A DNA stretch of 34,110 bases, from the NCBI GenBank assembly GCA_024403115.1, contig JAKSSL010000011.1, positions 1 through 34,110 on the forward strand, written 5' to 3'. This document shows positions 7,574 to 16,730 of the stretch, one piece after another. The notes under the pieces are model-generated. The model was not told the origin of the DNA. It ran no database searches and was given only the letters and a program-made list of their open reading frames with translations. The stretch is from Clostridia bacterium (GTDB lineage: Bacteria > Bacillota > Clostridia > Peptostreptococcales > Anaerovoracaceae). The first letter of the stretch is position 1, and every line of letters begins with the position of its first letter. Position numbers and translations under genes: made by a program.

Positions 7574-8470
7574 CTAATACTTTTCGTTTTCAATCATATT
7601 CAGATAATTGCTTTTATATGACAAATACCTTTTCTTACTTACCTTCCCTGTTCTTACTGCATCTCTCAGCATACAATCCTTTTCTTTGATGTGGCTACAA
7701 TCCTTGAATTTACAAAGCTTTGCATAAGGTTCCAGGTCGATATAGTATTTTATTAAATCCTTGGCAAGGATATCACCCACAGCTTCAATATCAAAGGATG
7801 AGAAGCCAGGTGTATCGTAAACCATTCCGCCGTTATCTATTGTGAAAATCTCAACGTGACGAGTTGTATGTCGTCCCCTATTGTTCTTTTCACTAATATT
7901 GCCTGTTTCTACTGAAACATCTTCCTTGAGCCTGTTGATGAGAGTTGATTTTCCAACTCCTGAGGATCCTGCCAAAGCCACTTTTTTATCCTTAATAAAG
8001 GATTTTATTTCATCTATAGCTCCTTCATTTTCCTCTTCATCAAAAAGCTTTTGTGTGTATATTACTTTGTAGTAAGGTTCATAGGCTTCTTTTATAAAGC
8101 TTAAGTCTTCTTGGTTATCAAGCTCGCATTTATTGATTATGATAAGAGTCTCCAAATCGTTGCTTTCAGCCATGATTAAAAGCTTGTCCACAAGGTCAAA
8201 ATTAGGCTTTGGAGCGTCTAAAGCCATAAATATTATTAATCCATCAACATTGGCAATTGGCGGCCTTATAAACTCATTTTTTCTGTCCAGAACCTTTGAG
8301 ATTGTAGGCGTATGCTCATCTTCAAAGCTTAGCTCAACCCTATCGCCAACCTTTAATAATATGCCTTGGTTTTTGATTGCTCCTTTGCCCTTGCATTCTA
8401 TTATCTCGCCCTCATGAAGGACATAGTAGAATCCACCTATACCTTTTATTACAACATTATCTTTTAACAT
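7574..8470 (-). CDS. rsgA: Ribosome small-subunit-dependent GTPase RsgA (YloQ/EngC)
   Basis: RsgA is a circularly permuted GTPase that checks late maturation of the 30S subunit. In 298 residues it has an N-terminal OB-fold (about 1-65), then G4 NKCE at 113-116 placed before the P-loop GSSGVGKS (168-175), then DTPG (219-222), and a C-terminal zinc site of Cys253, Cys258, His260 and Cys266. The G4-before-G1 order is diagnostic. Its ribosome binding site (TAGGTG) overlaps the pknB stop, with a 7-bp gap. Placement between pknB and rpe is the usual Firmicute order; in Bacillus RsgA is a substrate of the upstream kinase, and the same link is plausible here. Confidence 0.95.
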   Translation of the reverse strand: MLKDNVVIKGIGGFYYVLHEGEIIECKGKGAIKNQGILLKVGDRVELSFEDEHTPTISKVLDRKNEFIRPPIANVDGLIIFMALDAPKPNFDLVDKLLIMAESNDLETLIIINKCELDNQEDLSFIKEAYEPYYKVIYTQKLFDEEENEGAIDEIKSFIKDKKVALAGSSGVGKSTLINRLKEDVSVETGNISEKNNRGRHTTRHVEIFTIDNGGMVYDTPGFSSFDIEAVGDILAKDLIKYYIDLEPYAKLCKFKDCSHIKEKDCMLRDAVRTGKVSKKRYLSYKSNYLNMIENEKY

Positions 8471-8477
8471 TTTTCAC

Positions 8478-10196
8478 CTATAGGTCGTCTATATCTTCCC
8501 CTTCTTTTCCTTCTGGATCAACAGGTTCAGGATCAACTGGCTTTGCACCCTTACTTACTGTAATTGCAACACTAGTTCCCTTGTTAACCTTTTGATTTGC
8601 AGCATATTCTTGATATGTTACATAACCCTTCTTGTAAGTGTCGCTGAATTCATAGCTTACCTTACCAAGTTTTAAACCAGCGTCCTTTAAAGCAGTTTTA
8701 GCATCGCCTAAACTGATGCCTGTTAGATTAGGTACAGGAACATTGATTATTTCCTCGCCCTTACTGATTACAATGTCAACGCTTGAGCCCTTTGTAAGTG
8801 TTGAACCTGCTTCTACACTTTGGGAAATAACTGTATCTGCTTCCTTATCGCTATATTCATATTTTACATCGCCCAATTCTAAGTTAACAGCTCTCAAAGC
8901 TTCCTTGGCCTCAGTTAAAGAATGTCCATATAGGTTAGGAACGGCAAATTCTTCCTTGCCCTTGCTTAGAATTACTGTAACAACTGCACCCTCTTCAACT
9001 TCTGTGCCTTCTTCAGGGTTTTGACTTACAATCTTTCCTTCTTCAATTTCTTCATCGAATACAGCTTCACCTTGCTCAATTGTCAAACCTAATTGTTCAA
9101 GTTCTTTGCTTGCTTGTTCAAAAGTCTTGTTGGACAAATCTGGCACCAATAAAGCTTCCTTAGAATCAAATACTCCAAATATTGCAAGTAAAGCAATTAC
9201 AATTCCTATAAAAGCTATGGCTCCATATATGATGAAGAATTTTTTCTTGCTCTTTGGACTGAAGTCCTCTTCATTTTCCTTGTCTGCTTGTAATTGTCTC
9301 TCTCTAGCTTCACGATACTTTTGTAATTCGTCATCGTCTTCATTGGCAATATATACTGATTTGCCAACCTTGTCGCTTAAGAATTGAATGCTGTTTAAAT
9401 CGTCCAATAACTCTTCAGCATTCTTGTATCTGTTAGTCTGTACCTTTTCAGTACACTTCATTACAATTCTTTCTACTGCTGGAGGAATTGCTGGAACAAG
9501 TCTAGTTGGTCTAGGCATTTCATTGTTAATATGCATCAAAGCAACTGAAACTGCGCTATCCCCGTCAAAAGGAACTTGAGCAGTTAACATCTCATACATT
9601 ACAATTCCCAATGAATAAAGGTCTGATCTCTCATCAACATAAGAACCTCTAGCTTGTTCTGGTGAGAAATAGTGAACTGAGCCTAAGATCTTATCGTTCT
9701 TGTTTGAAAGAGTAGAATTGTTTATAGCTTTTGCAATACCAAAATCAGCAAGCTTAGCTGTGCCATCGCTTGTAATTAAAATATTGTGTGGCTTAACATC
9801 TCTATGAATGATGCCGTGCTTGTGAGCTATATCCAAAGCTTGACCGATTTGCTTTGCAATATTTACAACTTCCTTGTATTCCATTGGTGCCTTAGCTTTT
9901 ATAATCTCGCTAAGAGGTTTACCCTCAACCAATTCCATAACGATGAAGTGAATATTGCCTTCATGGCCTACATCATAAACATTTACAATGTTATTATGTG
10001 ACAAGCCTGCTGCAGCTTGGCTTTCCTTACGGAAATTGTTAATAAACTCAGCATCCTTAGTGAATTCTGGTCTTAAAACTTTGATTGCCACATATCTATT
10101 TAATAGTCTGTCTTTTGCTTTATATACGGAAGCCATTCCACCTTCGCCTATTTTTTCAATAAGCTCGTATCTTCCTACCAATAACCTGTTACTCAT
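8478..10196 (-). CDS. pknB: Membrane Ser/Thr protein kinase with three PASTA domains (PrkC/PknB/Stk1)
   Basis: This Hanks-type receptor kinase senses peptidoglycan fragments or lipid II and phosphorylates cell-wall, division and translation proteins. The 572 residues comprise a cytoplasmic kinase domain (about 10-270) with glycine loop GEGGMASVY, Lys39, catalytic Asp133 in HRDVKPHN and Asp151 of DFG; a charged linker; one transmembrane helix (about 319-343); three extracellular PASTA domains (about 349-413, 415-480, 486-550); and a short acidic Pro-containing tail. All catalytic residues are present. Its ATG overlaps the prpC stop by 8 bp, the usual phosphatase-kinase coupling. Three PASTA units is a common number in the family. 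Confidence 0.97.
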   Translation of the reverse strand: MSNRLLVGRYELIEKIGEGGMASVYKAKDRLLNRYVAIKVLRPEFTKDAEFINNFRKESQAAAGLSHNNIVNVYDVGHEGNIHFIVMELVEGKPLSEIIKAKAPMEYKEVVNIAKQIGQALDIAHKHGIIHRDVKPHNILITSDGTAKLADFGIAKAINNSTLSNKNDKILGSVHYFSPEQARGSYVDERSDLYSLGIVMYEMLTAQVPFDGDSAVSVALMHINNEMPRPTRLVPAIPPAVERIVMKCTEKVQTNRYKNAEELLDDLNSIQFLSDKVGKSVYIANEDDDELQKYREARERQLQADKENEEDFSPKSKKKFFIIYGAIAFIGIVIALLAIFGVFDSKEALLVPDLSNKTFEQASKELEQLGLTIEQGEAVFDEEIEEGKIVSQNPEEGTEVEEGAVVTVILSKGKEEFAVPNLYGHSLTEAKEALRAVNLELGDVKYEYSDKEADTVISQSVEAGSTLTKGSSVDIVISKGEEIINVPVPNLTGISLGDAKTALKDAGLKLGKVSYEFSDTYKKGYVTYQEYAANQKVNKGTSVAITVSKGAKPVDPEPVDPEGKEGEDIDDL

Positions 10197-10935
10197 CTAT
10201 ATCATCCTCCATTACCTTCAAGCAAATAAGTGTAATATTATCACTACCCCCATTATTATTTGCTGCTCTAATAAATTCTTCTGAAAGTTCCTTCATATCT
10301 AGGTCGCGACTCATAAGTTCCTTGATTTCCTCATGACTTAATTCCTCATAAAGACCATCAGTGCAAAGTAGAATTACATCTCCTTTTCTAAGATCTATCT
10401 TGTAAAAGTCGGCTTCTACAGCCCCTTCTACACCAATAGCCCTAGTAATTGCGTGCCTATCCATATGATTTCGAGCTTGTTCCTGTGTAATTACCCCCTG
10501 GTTTACAAGTTGTTGAACATAGGTATGATCCTCTGTTATTTGGAAAAGCTCCCCTTGAGTTAGAACATAGGCTCTGCTGTCGCCCACGTTTGCAAAATAC
10601 ATGGAATTTCCAACCTTGTGGCCTATTACCACTGTTGTGGCCATTCCGTTGTTTTCAACGTGTTTAAAGCCTCTTTCTCGAACAACTTGGTTGATGTAAT
10701 CGATACAGCCTACAAAAGTGTTCTTAAGCTCCAACTCATCGCTTATCTCTTCTATATGCTTTTTTTCTAGGAAATTAGATGCTTCAATAACCGCAGTTCG
10801 ACTGGCAAGTTCACCTGATTTCTCGCCACCTACACCATCGGCTACAATGAAGGTTTCTTCTTTGAACATTACAAAGCATGCATCTTCATTGTTGGATCTT
10901 TGATTTCCTTTGTCCGTTTTAAATCCTATTTGCAT
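10189..10935 (-). CDS. prpC: PP2C-family Ser/Thr phosphatase PrpC/Stp
   Basis: PrpC removes phosphate from the substrates of the partner kinase and from the kinase itself. The 248-residue protein is a minimal PP2C domain with the metal-binding aspartates in the expected motifs: NQRSNNEDA, VADGVGGEKSGE, ANVGDSRAY, CTDGLYEEL and GGSDNITLI. ATG 10935 has AGGAG about 9 bp upstream, and only 2 bp separate it from the rsmB stop. The gene overlaps pknB by 8 bp, so the pair is translated together. In most Firmicutes rlmN sits between rsmB and this gene; here it is missing. Confidence 0.96.
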   Translation of the reverse strand: MQIGFKTDKGNQRSNNEDACFVMFKEETFIVADGVGGEKSGELASRTAVIEASNFLEKKHIEEISDELELKNTFVGCIDYINQVVRERGFKHVENNGMATTVVIGHKVGNSMYFANVGDSRAYVLTQGELFQITEDHTYVQQLVNQGVITQEQARNHMDRHAITRAIGVEGAVEADFYKIDLRKGDVILLCTDGLYEELSHEEIKELMSRDLDMKELSEEFIRAANNNGGSDNITLICLKVMEDDIDE

Positions 10936-10937
10936 AA

Positions 10938-12233
10938 TTAAGCTCTCCTAATTAATTTTGCTACGAAGAATCCATCGCATGAATGAATTCCTGGTATAAA
11001 TTGTTTCATATATTCTAATTCAAAGTCTTCATGCTCTTTCAAAAAGCTTTCAACTTGAATAGTATTCTCAAAACTGTTAATAGTACATGTGCTGTATAGC
11101 AAAGTACCACCTTGCTTTACATATTTACTACCATTATTCAAAATCTTACGCTGAATTTCATATAAAGGATTCAAATCCTCATATTCTTTCAGCTTGATTT
11201 CGGGTTTACGCCTGATTACACCTAAGCCTGAGCAAGGCACATCGCATAAGACCCTATCAAACTTGCCCTTCCACTCATCTTTGAACTCACAGCCATCAGC
11301 TTTCATGGTTTCAATAATGTCTATTCCTAATCTATGAGCACTATTCTTGATTAAATCTAATTTATGCTCATATATATCGCAGGCAATAAGTTTTCCACTG
11401 TTATTCATGTTCTCTGCCACTGCACAAGTCTTTCCTCCAGGTGCTGCACAAAGGTCTAAAACCTTATCCCCAGGTTTAGCATCCAAAAGATTTGCCGCAA
11501 AGGTAGAAGCTTCATCTTGAATGGAAAAGAATCCTTCTTGGAAAAGCTCTGTATTAACAAGATTTGATCCGTTTACCATAATCGAATTATGATTCATTTG
11601 GCTAGGACTTGCTGTAAATCCTTGATTTTCAAGCTTTTCAAGCAATTCTTCCCTGCTAATTTTCAAGCTATTCGTTCTAATTGCCAGCTCTGCTTTTTCA
11701 TTAGAAGCTTTAAGCAAAGCCTGAAGTTTTTCAAAATCATTGTCAAATTCTTTAAGCCAAAGCTTGATTATCCACATTTCGAATGAATATTTAAGGCTTA
11801 AATACTGGCATTTCTCTTTTTTATTCAGTTTATTAAAATCCAAATCCATTAAAGGATCGTATGCCTCACGATTAAATCTGTTAAGGCAAGCGTTTACCAA
11901 GGAAGCCTTGCCCTTAGTATACTTTTTGGCTAGTTCTACGCTTTCATTAATGGCTGCATAAGCGGGCACTTTATCCATAAACTTCATTTGATAAATACCC
12001 ATTCTAAGAATGATCTTTTCCATCAATTTAAGCTTGTTTCCACCGTTATCAAGTAGATTTTCAATCAAGCTATCTAAATATAGCTGATTTTCCAAGCATC
12101 CATAGACCAATTCACGGATAAAATCGCCTTTGCTCTCGCCTTTTATGTACTTGTTTAATGTGATATTCGAATAAGCCTTATTATTGTTTATCTCATAAAG
12201 GACTTTTAAGGCAATTTCTCTGTTTTTATCCAT
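10938..12233 (-). CDS. rsmB: 16S rRNA (cytosine-967-C5)-methyltransferase RsmB
   Basis: RsmB (Sun/Fmu) makes m5C967 in 16S rRNA using S-adenosylmethionine. In 431 residues there is an N-terminal NusB-like RNA-binding domain (about 1-130) and a Rossmann methyltransferase domain with the SAM loop LDLCAAPGGKT (259-269), motif IV DVPCSG (331-336, Cys334) and motif VI STCT with Cys383, the pair of cysteines that defines m5C RNA methyltransferases. Length is normal. It is 3 bp downstream of fmt, part of the tight priA-to-rpe run. Confidence 0.95.
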   Translation of the reverse strand: MDKNREIALKVLYEINNNKAYSNITLNKYIKGESKGDFIRELVYGCLENQLYLDSLIENLLDNGGNKLKLMEKIILRMGIYQMKFMDKVPAYAAINESVELAKKYTKGKASLVNACLNRFNREAYDPLMDLDFNKLNKKEKCQYLSLKYSFEMWIIKLWLKEFDNDFEKLQALLKASNEKAELAIRTNSLKISREELLEKLENQGFTASPSQMNHNSIMVNGSNLVNTELFQEGFFSIQDEASTFAANLLDAKPGDKVLDLCAAPGGKTCAVAENMNNSGKLIACDIYEHKLDLIKNSAHRLGIDIIETMKADGCEFKDEWKGKFDRVLCDVPCSGLGVIRRKPEIKLKEYEDLNPLYEIQRKILNNGSKYVKQGGTLLYSTCTINSFENTIQVESFLKEHEDFELEYMKQFIPGIHSCDGFFVAKLIRRA

Positions 12234-12236
12234 AAA

Positions 12237-13172
12237 TTATTCGCTTTGTAAAACTTCGCCCTTTTCTAGCTTATTTCCCAAGAAGAATGCTGAAACAGCA
12301 ACTCTCTTCTTGCCTGGCATTTGAATTTCCAAGACTTTAAGGCCCTTGCCACCACAGCTAATAGTAAAGCTTTCCTTGTCTATATCTACTATAGTTCCGT
12401 CTGCTTCATCATAGCTTTTATCCATTTCTTGAGCCTTCCAAATTTTCATCATCTTGTGATTATAGAATGTATAAGCTCCTGGCCAAGGATCAAAAGCCCT
12501 TATCTGTCTTTCTATTTCTATTGGACTTCTAGTAAAATCTATTAGTCCATCTTGTTTGCTGATTTTCTTTGTGTAGCTAGCTTGAGCATCCTCTTGAACT
12601 TCAGGCTCTATTTCTCCATTTTCAATCTTTGGAAGGGTTTCAAGCAAAAGCTCAGCTCCCAGCTTAGCCAAAGCATCATGAAGTTCCTCAAAATTCATTC
12701 TAGCTATTTCAATCTCTGCTTTTGAAAGCATATCTCCTGTGTCCATGCCTTCAGCCATTTGCATAATTGTAATTCCAGTCTTTTCAAAGCCTTGATAAAT
12801 ACTAGCTTGAATTGGAGATGCTCCCCTTAGTTTAGGTAGCAATGAGCCATGTACATTTATGCAACCGAACTTGGCAAGGTCCAATACTTCCTTAGGTAAG
12901 ATTTGTCCGTAGGCAACTACCACTATAATGTCAGGATTCTTGGCTTTTAAAAGCTCATAAAACTCATCATTTCCTCTCACCCTCTCAGGCTGTGCAATTT
13001 CAAGCCCATTGGCAAGAGCTAGCTCTTTTACGGGAGTAAATTGAAGCTTTTTACCCCTGTCTTTTGCCTTATCAGGTTGAGTTACAACAAGATTTATCTC
13101 ATGTTCACTTTTTATTAATGCGTCTAGAACTACCGCTGAAAAATCGGGAGTTCCCATAAAACATATTTTCAT
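12237..13172 (-). CDS. fmt: Methionyl-tRNA formyltransferase
   Basis: Fmt formylates Met-tRNA(fMet) with 10-formyltetrahydrofolate so it can initiate translation. The 311-residue protein has the N-terminal hydrolase-fold motif FMGTPDFSAVVL, the signature NVHGSLLPKLRGASPIQ with its catalytic Asn and His, MDTGDM, and a C-terminal OB-like tRNA-binding domain from about residue 205. I chose ATG 13172 because GAGG lies 7 bp upstream; a TTG directly before it would leave only 4 bp spacing. It follows def, the enzyme that later removes the formyl group. The initiator tRNA itself is encoded at the left edge of the window. Confidence 0.95.
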   Translation of the reverse strand: MKICFMGTPDFSAVVLDALIKSEHEINLVVTQPDKAKDRGKKLQFTPVKELALANGLEIAQPERVRGNDEFYELLKAKNPDIIVVVAYGQILPKEVLDLAKFGCINVHGSLLPKLRGASPIQASIYQGFEKTGITIMQMAEGMDTGDMLSKAEIEIARMNFEELHDALAKLGAELLLETLPKIENGEIEPEVQEDAQASYTKKISKQDGLIDFTRSPIEIERQIRAFDPWPGAYTFYNHKMMKIWKAQEMDKSYDEADGTIVDIDKESFTISCGGKGLKVLEIQMPGKKRVAVSAFFLGNKLEKGEVLQSE

Positions 13173-13197
13173 CAATAAGCCTCAATTCCAAATTATA

Positions 13198-13686
13198 TTA
13201 ATCGTCGAATTCCTCTTCAAATTCATCATCTTCAGGTAAATGAACGTTTTCAGCAATATCTGTATATAGTCTGCCTTCCAAATGGTCATATTCATGGCAC
13301 ATTACTCTGGCATAGAAGCCTTCAAAAGTGTATTCGTGCTCTTCCCCGTTTACGTCCCAAGCTGTCATTTTAATCTTACTAGGACGTGTTACTGTTCCAA
13401 TATATCCAGGAATGCTAAGGCATCCTTCAGTATCAATTTGTTCACCTTCAGTGTGTGTAATCTTCGGATTGATCATGTAGTAGACTTTGCCTGGTTCTGG
13501 CTCTGCTACAAATAATCTACGCATTACACCAATTTGAGGACCTGCAATACCAACCCCATTATAATATCTCATTGTTTCAAGCATGTCGTCTAGCATCTCC
13601 CTATATCTAGGACTTACTTCAGGAATTTCCTTACATACTCTTCTTAGAATAGGGTCACCCTCTTTTACAACATTTCTAATTGCCAT
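13198..13686 (-). CDS. def: Peptide deformylase
   Basis: Def is a metalloenzyme that removes the N-formyl group from new proteins. All three family motifs are present in 162 residues: GVGIAGPQIG (44-53; Gly-Pro replaces the more usual Ala-Pro), EGCLS with metal ligand Cys89, and HEYDH with His131, Glu132 and His135. The C-terminus is a short acidic tail (EDDEFEEEFDD). AAGGAG lies close upstream of ATG 13686. Only 9 bp separate it from priA, and fmt follows 25 bp later, the conserved order. Confidence 0.96.
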   Translation of the reverse strand: MAIRNVVKEGDPILRRVCKEIPEVSPRYREMLDDMLETMRYYNGVGIAGPQIGVMRRLFVAEPEPGKVYYMINPKITHTEGEQIDTEGCLSIPGYIGTVTRPSKIKMTAWDVNGEEHEYTFEGFYARVMCHEYDHLEGRLYTDIAENVHLPEDDEFEEEFDD

Positions 13687-13695
13687 ATTCTCTCC

Positions 13696-15699
13696 TTAAA
13701 TACTTCCATATGGATTTATATCGATAATTAAATTGCACGAGCTTTTCTTTGCTATCATTGCATCTCTAAAGCTGTCGCATAAAAATACTAAATTGTTTCT
13801 CTCTCCCCTAGGACATTTAACCAGTACATTTATTCTGTGGTTTTCCTGTCCTTTTGAATAAAAGCTTTCCTTTGCTTCATAGCAAAAATCTTTATACATT
13901 CCCTTATTAGATTTTGAAATATATTCTCTAAAACTATTGGCCCAGCGATAAGCTTCATCTTCATCCTTATCCACAAAGTTCACAAGGAACAAGTCGCAGA
14001 AAGGTGGATAGTTTAATACTTTTCTATATTCCATTTCCTGTTTATAGAAAGCTTTGTAATCGTAGGAAGCAGCTGCTTTTATAGCATAGTGATCAGGCTT
14101 CATAGTTTGTACTAGAACTTTTCCCTGTTCCTTGCCACGGCCTGCTCTACCGGCTACTTGAGTGATCAATTGGAAGCTTCTTTCACTAGCCCTATAATCT
14201 GGAATGTTCATAGAGTCATCAGCTGAAATTACACCTACCAAACCCACATTGATGAAGTCCAAGCCCTTGGCAACAAGCTGAGTTCCAAGAAGTATATCAG
14301 TTTTTCCTTCTTTAAAATCTGATAGGATTTTTGCAATATCAGAAGCCTTTGTTCCAGTATCCAAATCAAGCCTTGCAATATTTGCATCTGGGAAAAGCTT
14401 TTCCAATTCTTCTTCCAGTCTTTCTGTGCCCAAGCCTTTACCTTTAATAAACTTGCTACCGCAAGTAGGACACACTGTAGGAATATCAAAGCTACGACCG
14501 CAGTAGTGGCACACCATGGCATTCTTGTGCTTGTGCTTTGTCAAAGATATTTGACACTTTGGGCACTTTAGAATCTCACCACAGGAATTGCAAGCTATGT
14601 AATTAGAGTATCCTCTGCGGTTTAAAAATAGTATGCTCTGTTTGCCCTTTTCAAGATTTCCTTTAAGCTCACTGTACAAGGCTCTGCTCAAAGGATTCGC
14701 ATTACCTGCGGCAAGCTCTGCCTTCATATCGATGATCTCAATTTCAGGTAGAGGAGTCTTATTAAATCTTTCCTTTAATTCTATTAACTTATATTGTCCC
14801 TTCTCTGCTCTGCTATATGAAATCAGTGAAGGAGTTGCACTTCCAAATATGCATACAGCATTATTCTTGTAAGCTCTATACAAAGCTATGTCAGAAGTGT
14901 CGTATTTAGGGCTTAAATCGGCTTTATAAGTGCTTTCATGCTCTTCGTCGATAATAATTATCCCTATATTGCTTAATGGGGCAAAAACGCCAATTCTGGC
15001 TCCTATTACTATCTTTGCTTTTCCACTATATGCCTTCATCCACTGGTCATGTCTTTCCATTACAGAAAGCTTGCTGTGAAGAAGCGCAATATTATCCTTG
15101 CCAAATCTGGCAACAAACCTTTCAACGGTTTGTGGTGTTAAAGCGATTTCAGGAACTAATACTATAGCAGTCTTTCCCTGGTCTAAAGCTCTCTTGCAAG
15201 CTTGTAAATAGACTTCCGTTTTGCCACTGGATGTAACCCCATGAATCAAATAATTGTCATTCACATTATTATCAATGGAAGCGTTTATTTGTTCTAGGGC
15301 AAGTTCCTGTTCCTGTGTCAGCTCATGGCTGTTGTCGTATTCAGCATAAGGCTTTAATAGGTCTTTGTTAGGATCTGTTATTATCCTTTTACCCTTTGTC
15401 AAAAAGCAGTTAATTCCATCAATATATTTAATGCCATAACGCTTTTTCATCCAAAGTACAGTACTGATTATCTCCTTGCTCAGTTTAATATCAGCTATTT
15501 CATCTATGGACTTAATCTTGTCTAAATCATAGTCAGCTTCAGAATTAGCGGATACAACATAGGCATCCTTTAGCTTTTTGGATTTTCCAAAGCTCACCAA
15601 AACCTTTTGTCCTATTCCAAGATCCAAGTCGCTCTTGTAGGTGTATAGGCTGTCTGTCAACTTACTTTTATTGTCAATAATCAGTTTATAATATGTCAT
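13696..15699 (-). CDS. priA: Primosomal protein N' (replication restart helicase PriA)
   Basis: PriA recognises stalled forks and reloads the replicative helicase. The 667-residue protein has an N-terminal 3'-end-binding domain, a superfamily 2 helicase with Walker A GVTSSGKT (154-161) and DEEH box, a zinc-binding insert with eight cysteines in CxxC pairs between Cys370 and Cys413, and the C-terminal helicase half (QVAGRAGRG). It is shorter than the E. coli and B. subtilis proteins (over 700 residues), but every core motif is there. No ribosome binding site is visible before ATG 15699; the upstream asnA stop is 6 bp away, so translation probably depends on coupling. Confidence 0.95.
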   Translation of the reverse strand: MTYYKLIIDNKSKLTDSLYTYKSDLDLGIGQKVLVSFGKSKKLKDAYVVSANSEADYDLDKIKSIDEIADIKLSKEIISTVLWMKKRYGIKYIDGINCFLTKGKRIITDPNKDLLKPYAEYDNSHELTQEQELALEQINASIDNNVNDNYLIHGVTSSGKTEVYLQACKRALDQGKTAIVLVPEIALTPQTVERFVARFGKDNIALLHSKLSVMERHDQWMKAYSGKAKIVIGARIGVFAPLSNIGIIIIDEEHESTYKADLSPKYDTSDIALYRAYKNNAVCIFGSATPSLISYSRAEKGQYKLIELKERFNKTPLPEIEIIDMKAELAAGNANPLSRALYSELKGNLEKGKQSILFLNRRGYSNYIACNSCGEILKCPKCQISLTKHKHKNAMVCHYCGRSFDIPTVCPTCGSKFIKGKGLGTERLEEELEKLFPDANIARLDLDTGTKASDIAKILSDFKEGKTDILLGTQLVAKGLDFINVGLVGVISADDSMNIPDYRASERSFQLITQVAGRAGRGKEQGKVLVQTMKPDHYAIKAAASYDYKAFYKQEMEYRKVLNYPPFCDLFLVNFVDKDEDEAYRWANSFREYISKSNKGMYKDFCYEAKESFYSKGQENHRINVLVKCPRGERNNLVFLCDSFRDAMIAKKSSCNLIIDINPYGSI

Positions 15700-15705
15700 A
15701 TATTG

Positions 15706-16716
15706 CTATAGCAAATGAATGCCGTGTTCTTCACAAGTTTTAATCATATCCTTTGGCCATATTGAAACCTGTACTTCCCCAATATGTGCTTTTTGTAAGA
15801 AGAACATACATAGTCTGCTTTGGCCAATTCCGCCACCTATTGTATAAGGTAGTTCATTGTTAAGAATTGATTGATGGAACTCAAGTTCCTTTCTTTCCAA
15901 TTTGTTAGCTTTCTCCAATTGAGCAAGCATTGCCTCTTCATCAACTCTGATTCCCATTGATGAAATTTCAAAAGCTCTATCGATAACAGGATTCCAAAGG
16001 ATGATATCACCATTTAATTCCCAGTCATCGTAATCTGGAGCTCTTCCATCGTGAGGTTCACCTGATTTAAGGTCTCCGCCAATTTTCATAATGAAAACAG
16101 CCTTCTTTTCCTTACAGATCAGGTCTTCTCTCTCCTTGGCAGTCTTTCCAGGATACATATCCTCAAGCTCCTGAGAAGTAATAAAGAAAATTTCATTTGG
16201 TAAATCGTTGTTAATATTTCTATACAATCTGTTTACATAATCACTTAAATTCTTGATGCAGTTATAGATTACGTTTACTGTATATTTTAAATATTCCTCT
16301 GTTCTATCTTCTTTAGTAATTACCTTTTCCCAGTCCCATTGGTCAACGTAGATGGAATGTAGATTATCTAATTCCTCATCGCGACGAATAGCGTTCATAT
16401 CTGTGTAAATTCCATGGCCCGCTTCAATACCATATTTTCCAAGAGCCATTCTCTTCCACTTTGCCAAAGATTGTACGATTTGTACATCTGCGTCATCCAT
16501 ATCCTTGATAGTAAAATCTACTGTTCTTTCAACACCGCTAAGGTTGTCGTTCAAACCTGATATGGAAGTAACAAACAATGGAGCTGTTACACGTCTAAGT
16601 TGTAAGCCGTAAGCAAGTTCCTCTTGGAAATAATCCTTGATTTTCTTAATTGCCCTTTGGCTTTCCATAATATCTAATTTGCTTTCATATCCCTGGGGTA
16701 AGATTAATTTTCCCAT
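15706..16716 (-). CDS. asnA: Aspartate-ammonia ligase (ammonia-dependent asparagine synthetase)
   Basis: AsnA makes asparagine from aspartate, ammonia and ATP; it is related to class II aspartyl-tRNA synthetases. The 336 residues match the family from LILPQGYESKLDIMESQRAI through APLFV, GIYTDMNAIRRDE, YVDQWDWEKVI, GAPDYDDW-like RAPDYDDWELNGDI and the C-terminal GGGIGQSRLCMF and SIWPKDM. Length is that of known AsnA proteins. ATG 16716 has AAGGAGAGG just upstream. It lies 14 bp after queH and 6 bp before priA. Using free ammonia fits an amino-acid-fermenting anaerobe, though that is inference. Confidence 0.95.
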   Translation of the reverse strand: MGKLILPQGYESKLDIMESQRAIKKIKDYFQEELAYGLQLRRVTAPLFVTSISGLNDNLSGVERTVDFTIKDMDDADVQIVQSLAKWKRMALGKYGIEAGHGIYTDMNAIRRDEELDNLHSIYVDQWDWEKVITKEDRTEEYLKYTVNVIYNCIKNLSDYVNRLYRNINNDLPNEIFFITSQELEDMYPGKTAKEREDLICKEKKAVFIMKIGGDLKSGEPHDGRAPDYDDWELNGDIILWNPVIDRAFEISSMGIRVDEEAMLAQLEKANKLERKELEFHQSILNNELPYTIGGGIGQSRLCMFFLQKAHIGEVQVSIWPKDMIKTCEEHGIHLL

Positions 16717-16730
16717 TTTCCTCTCCTTAT

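Noticed and set aside
14235..14522. A 95-codon minus-strand frame inside priA
   Set aside because: It is out of frame within the conserved zinc-binding and helicase part of priA; the priA frame carries all the motifs.
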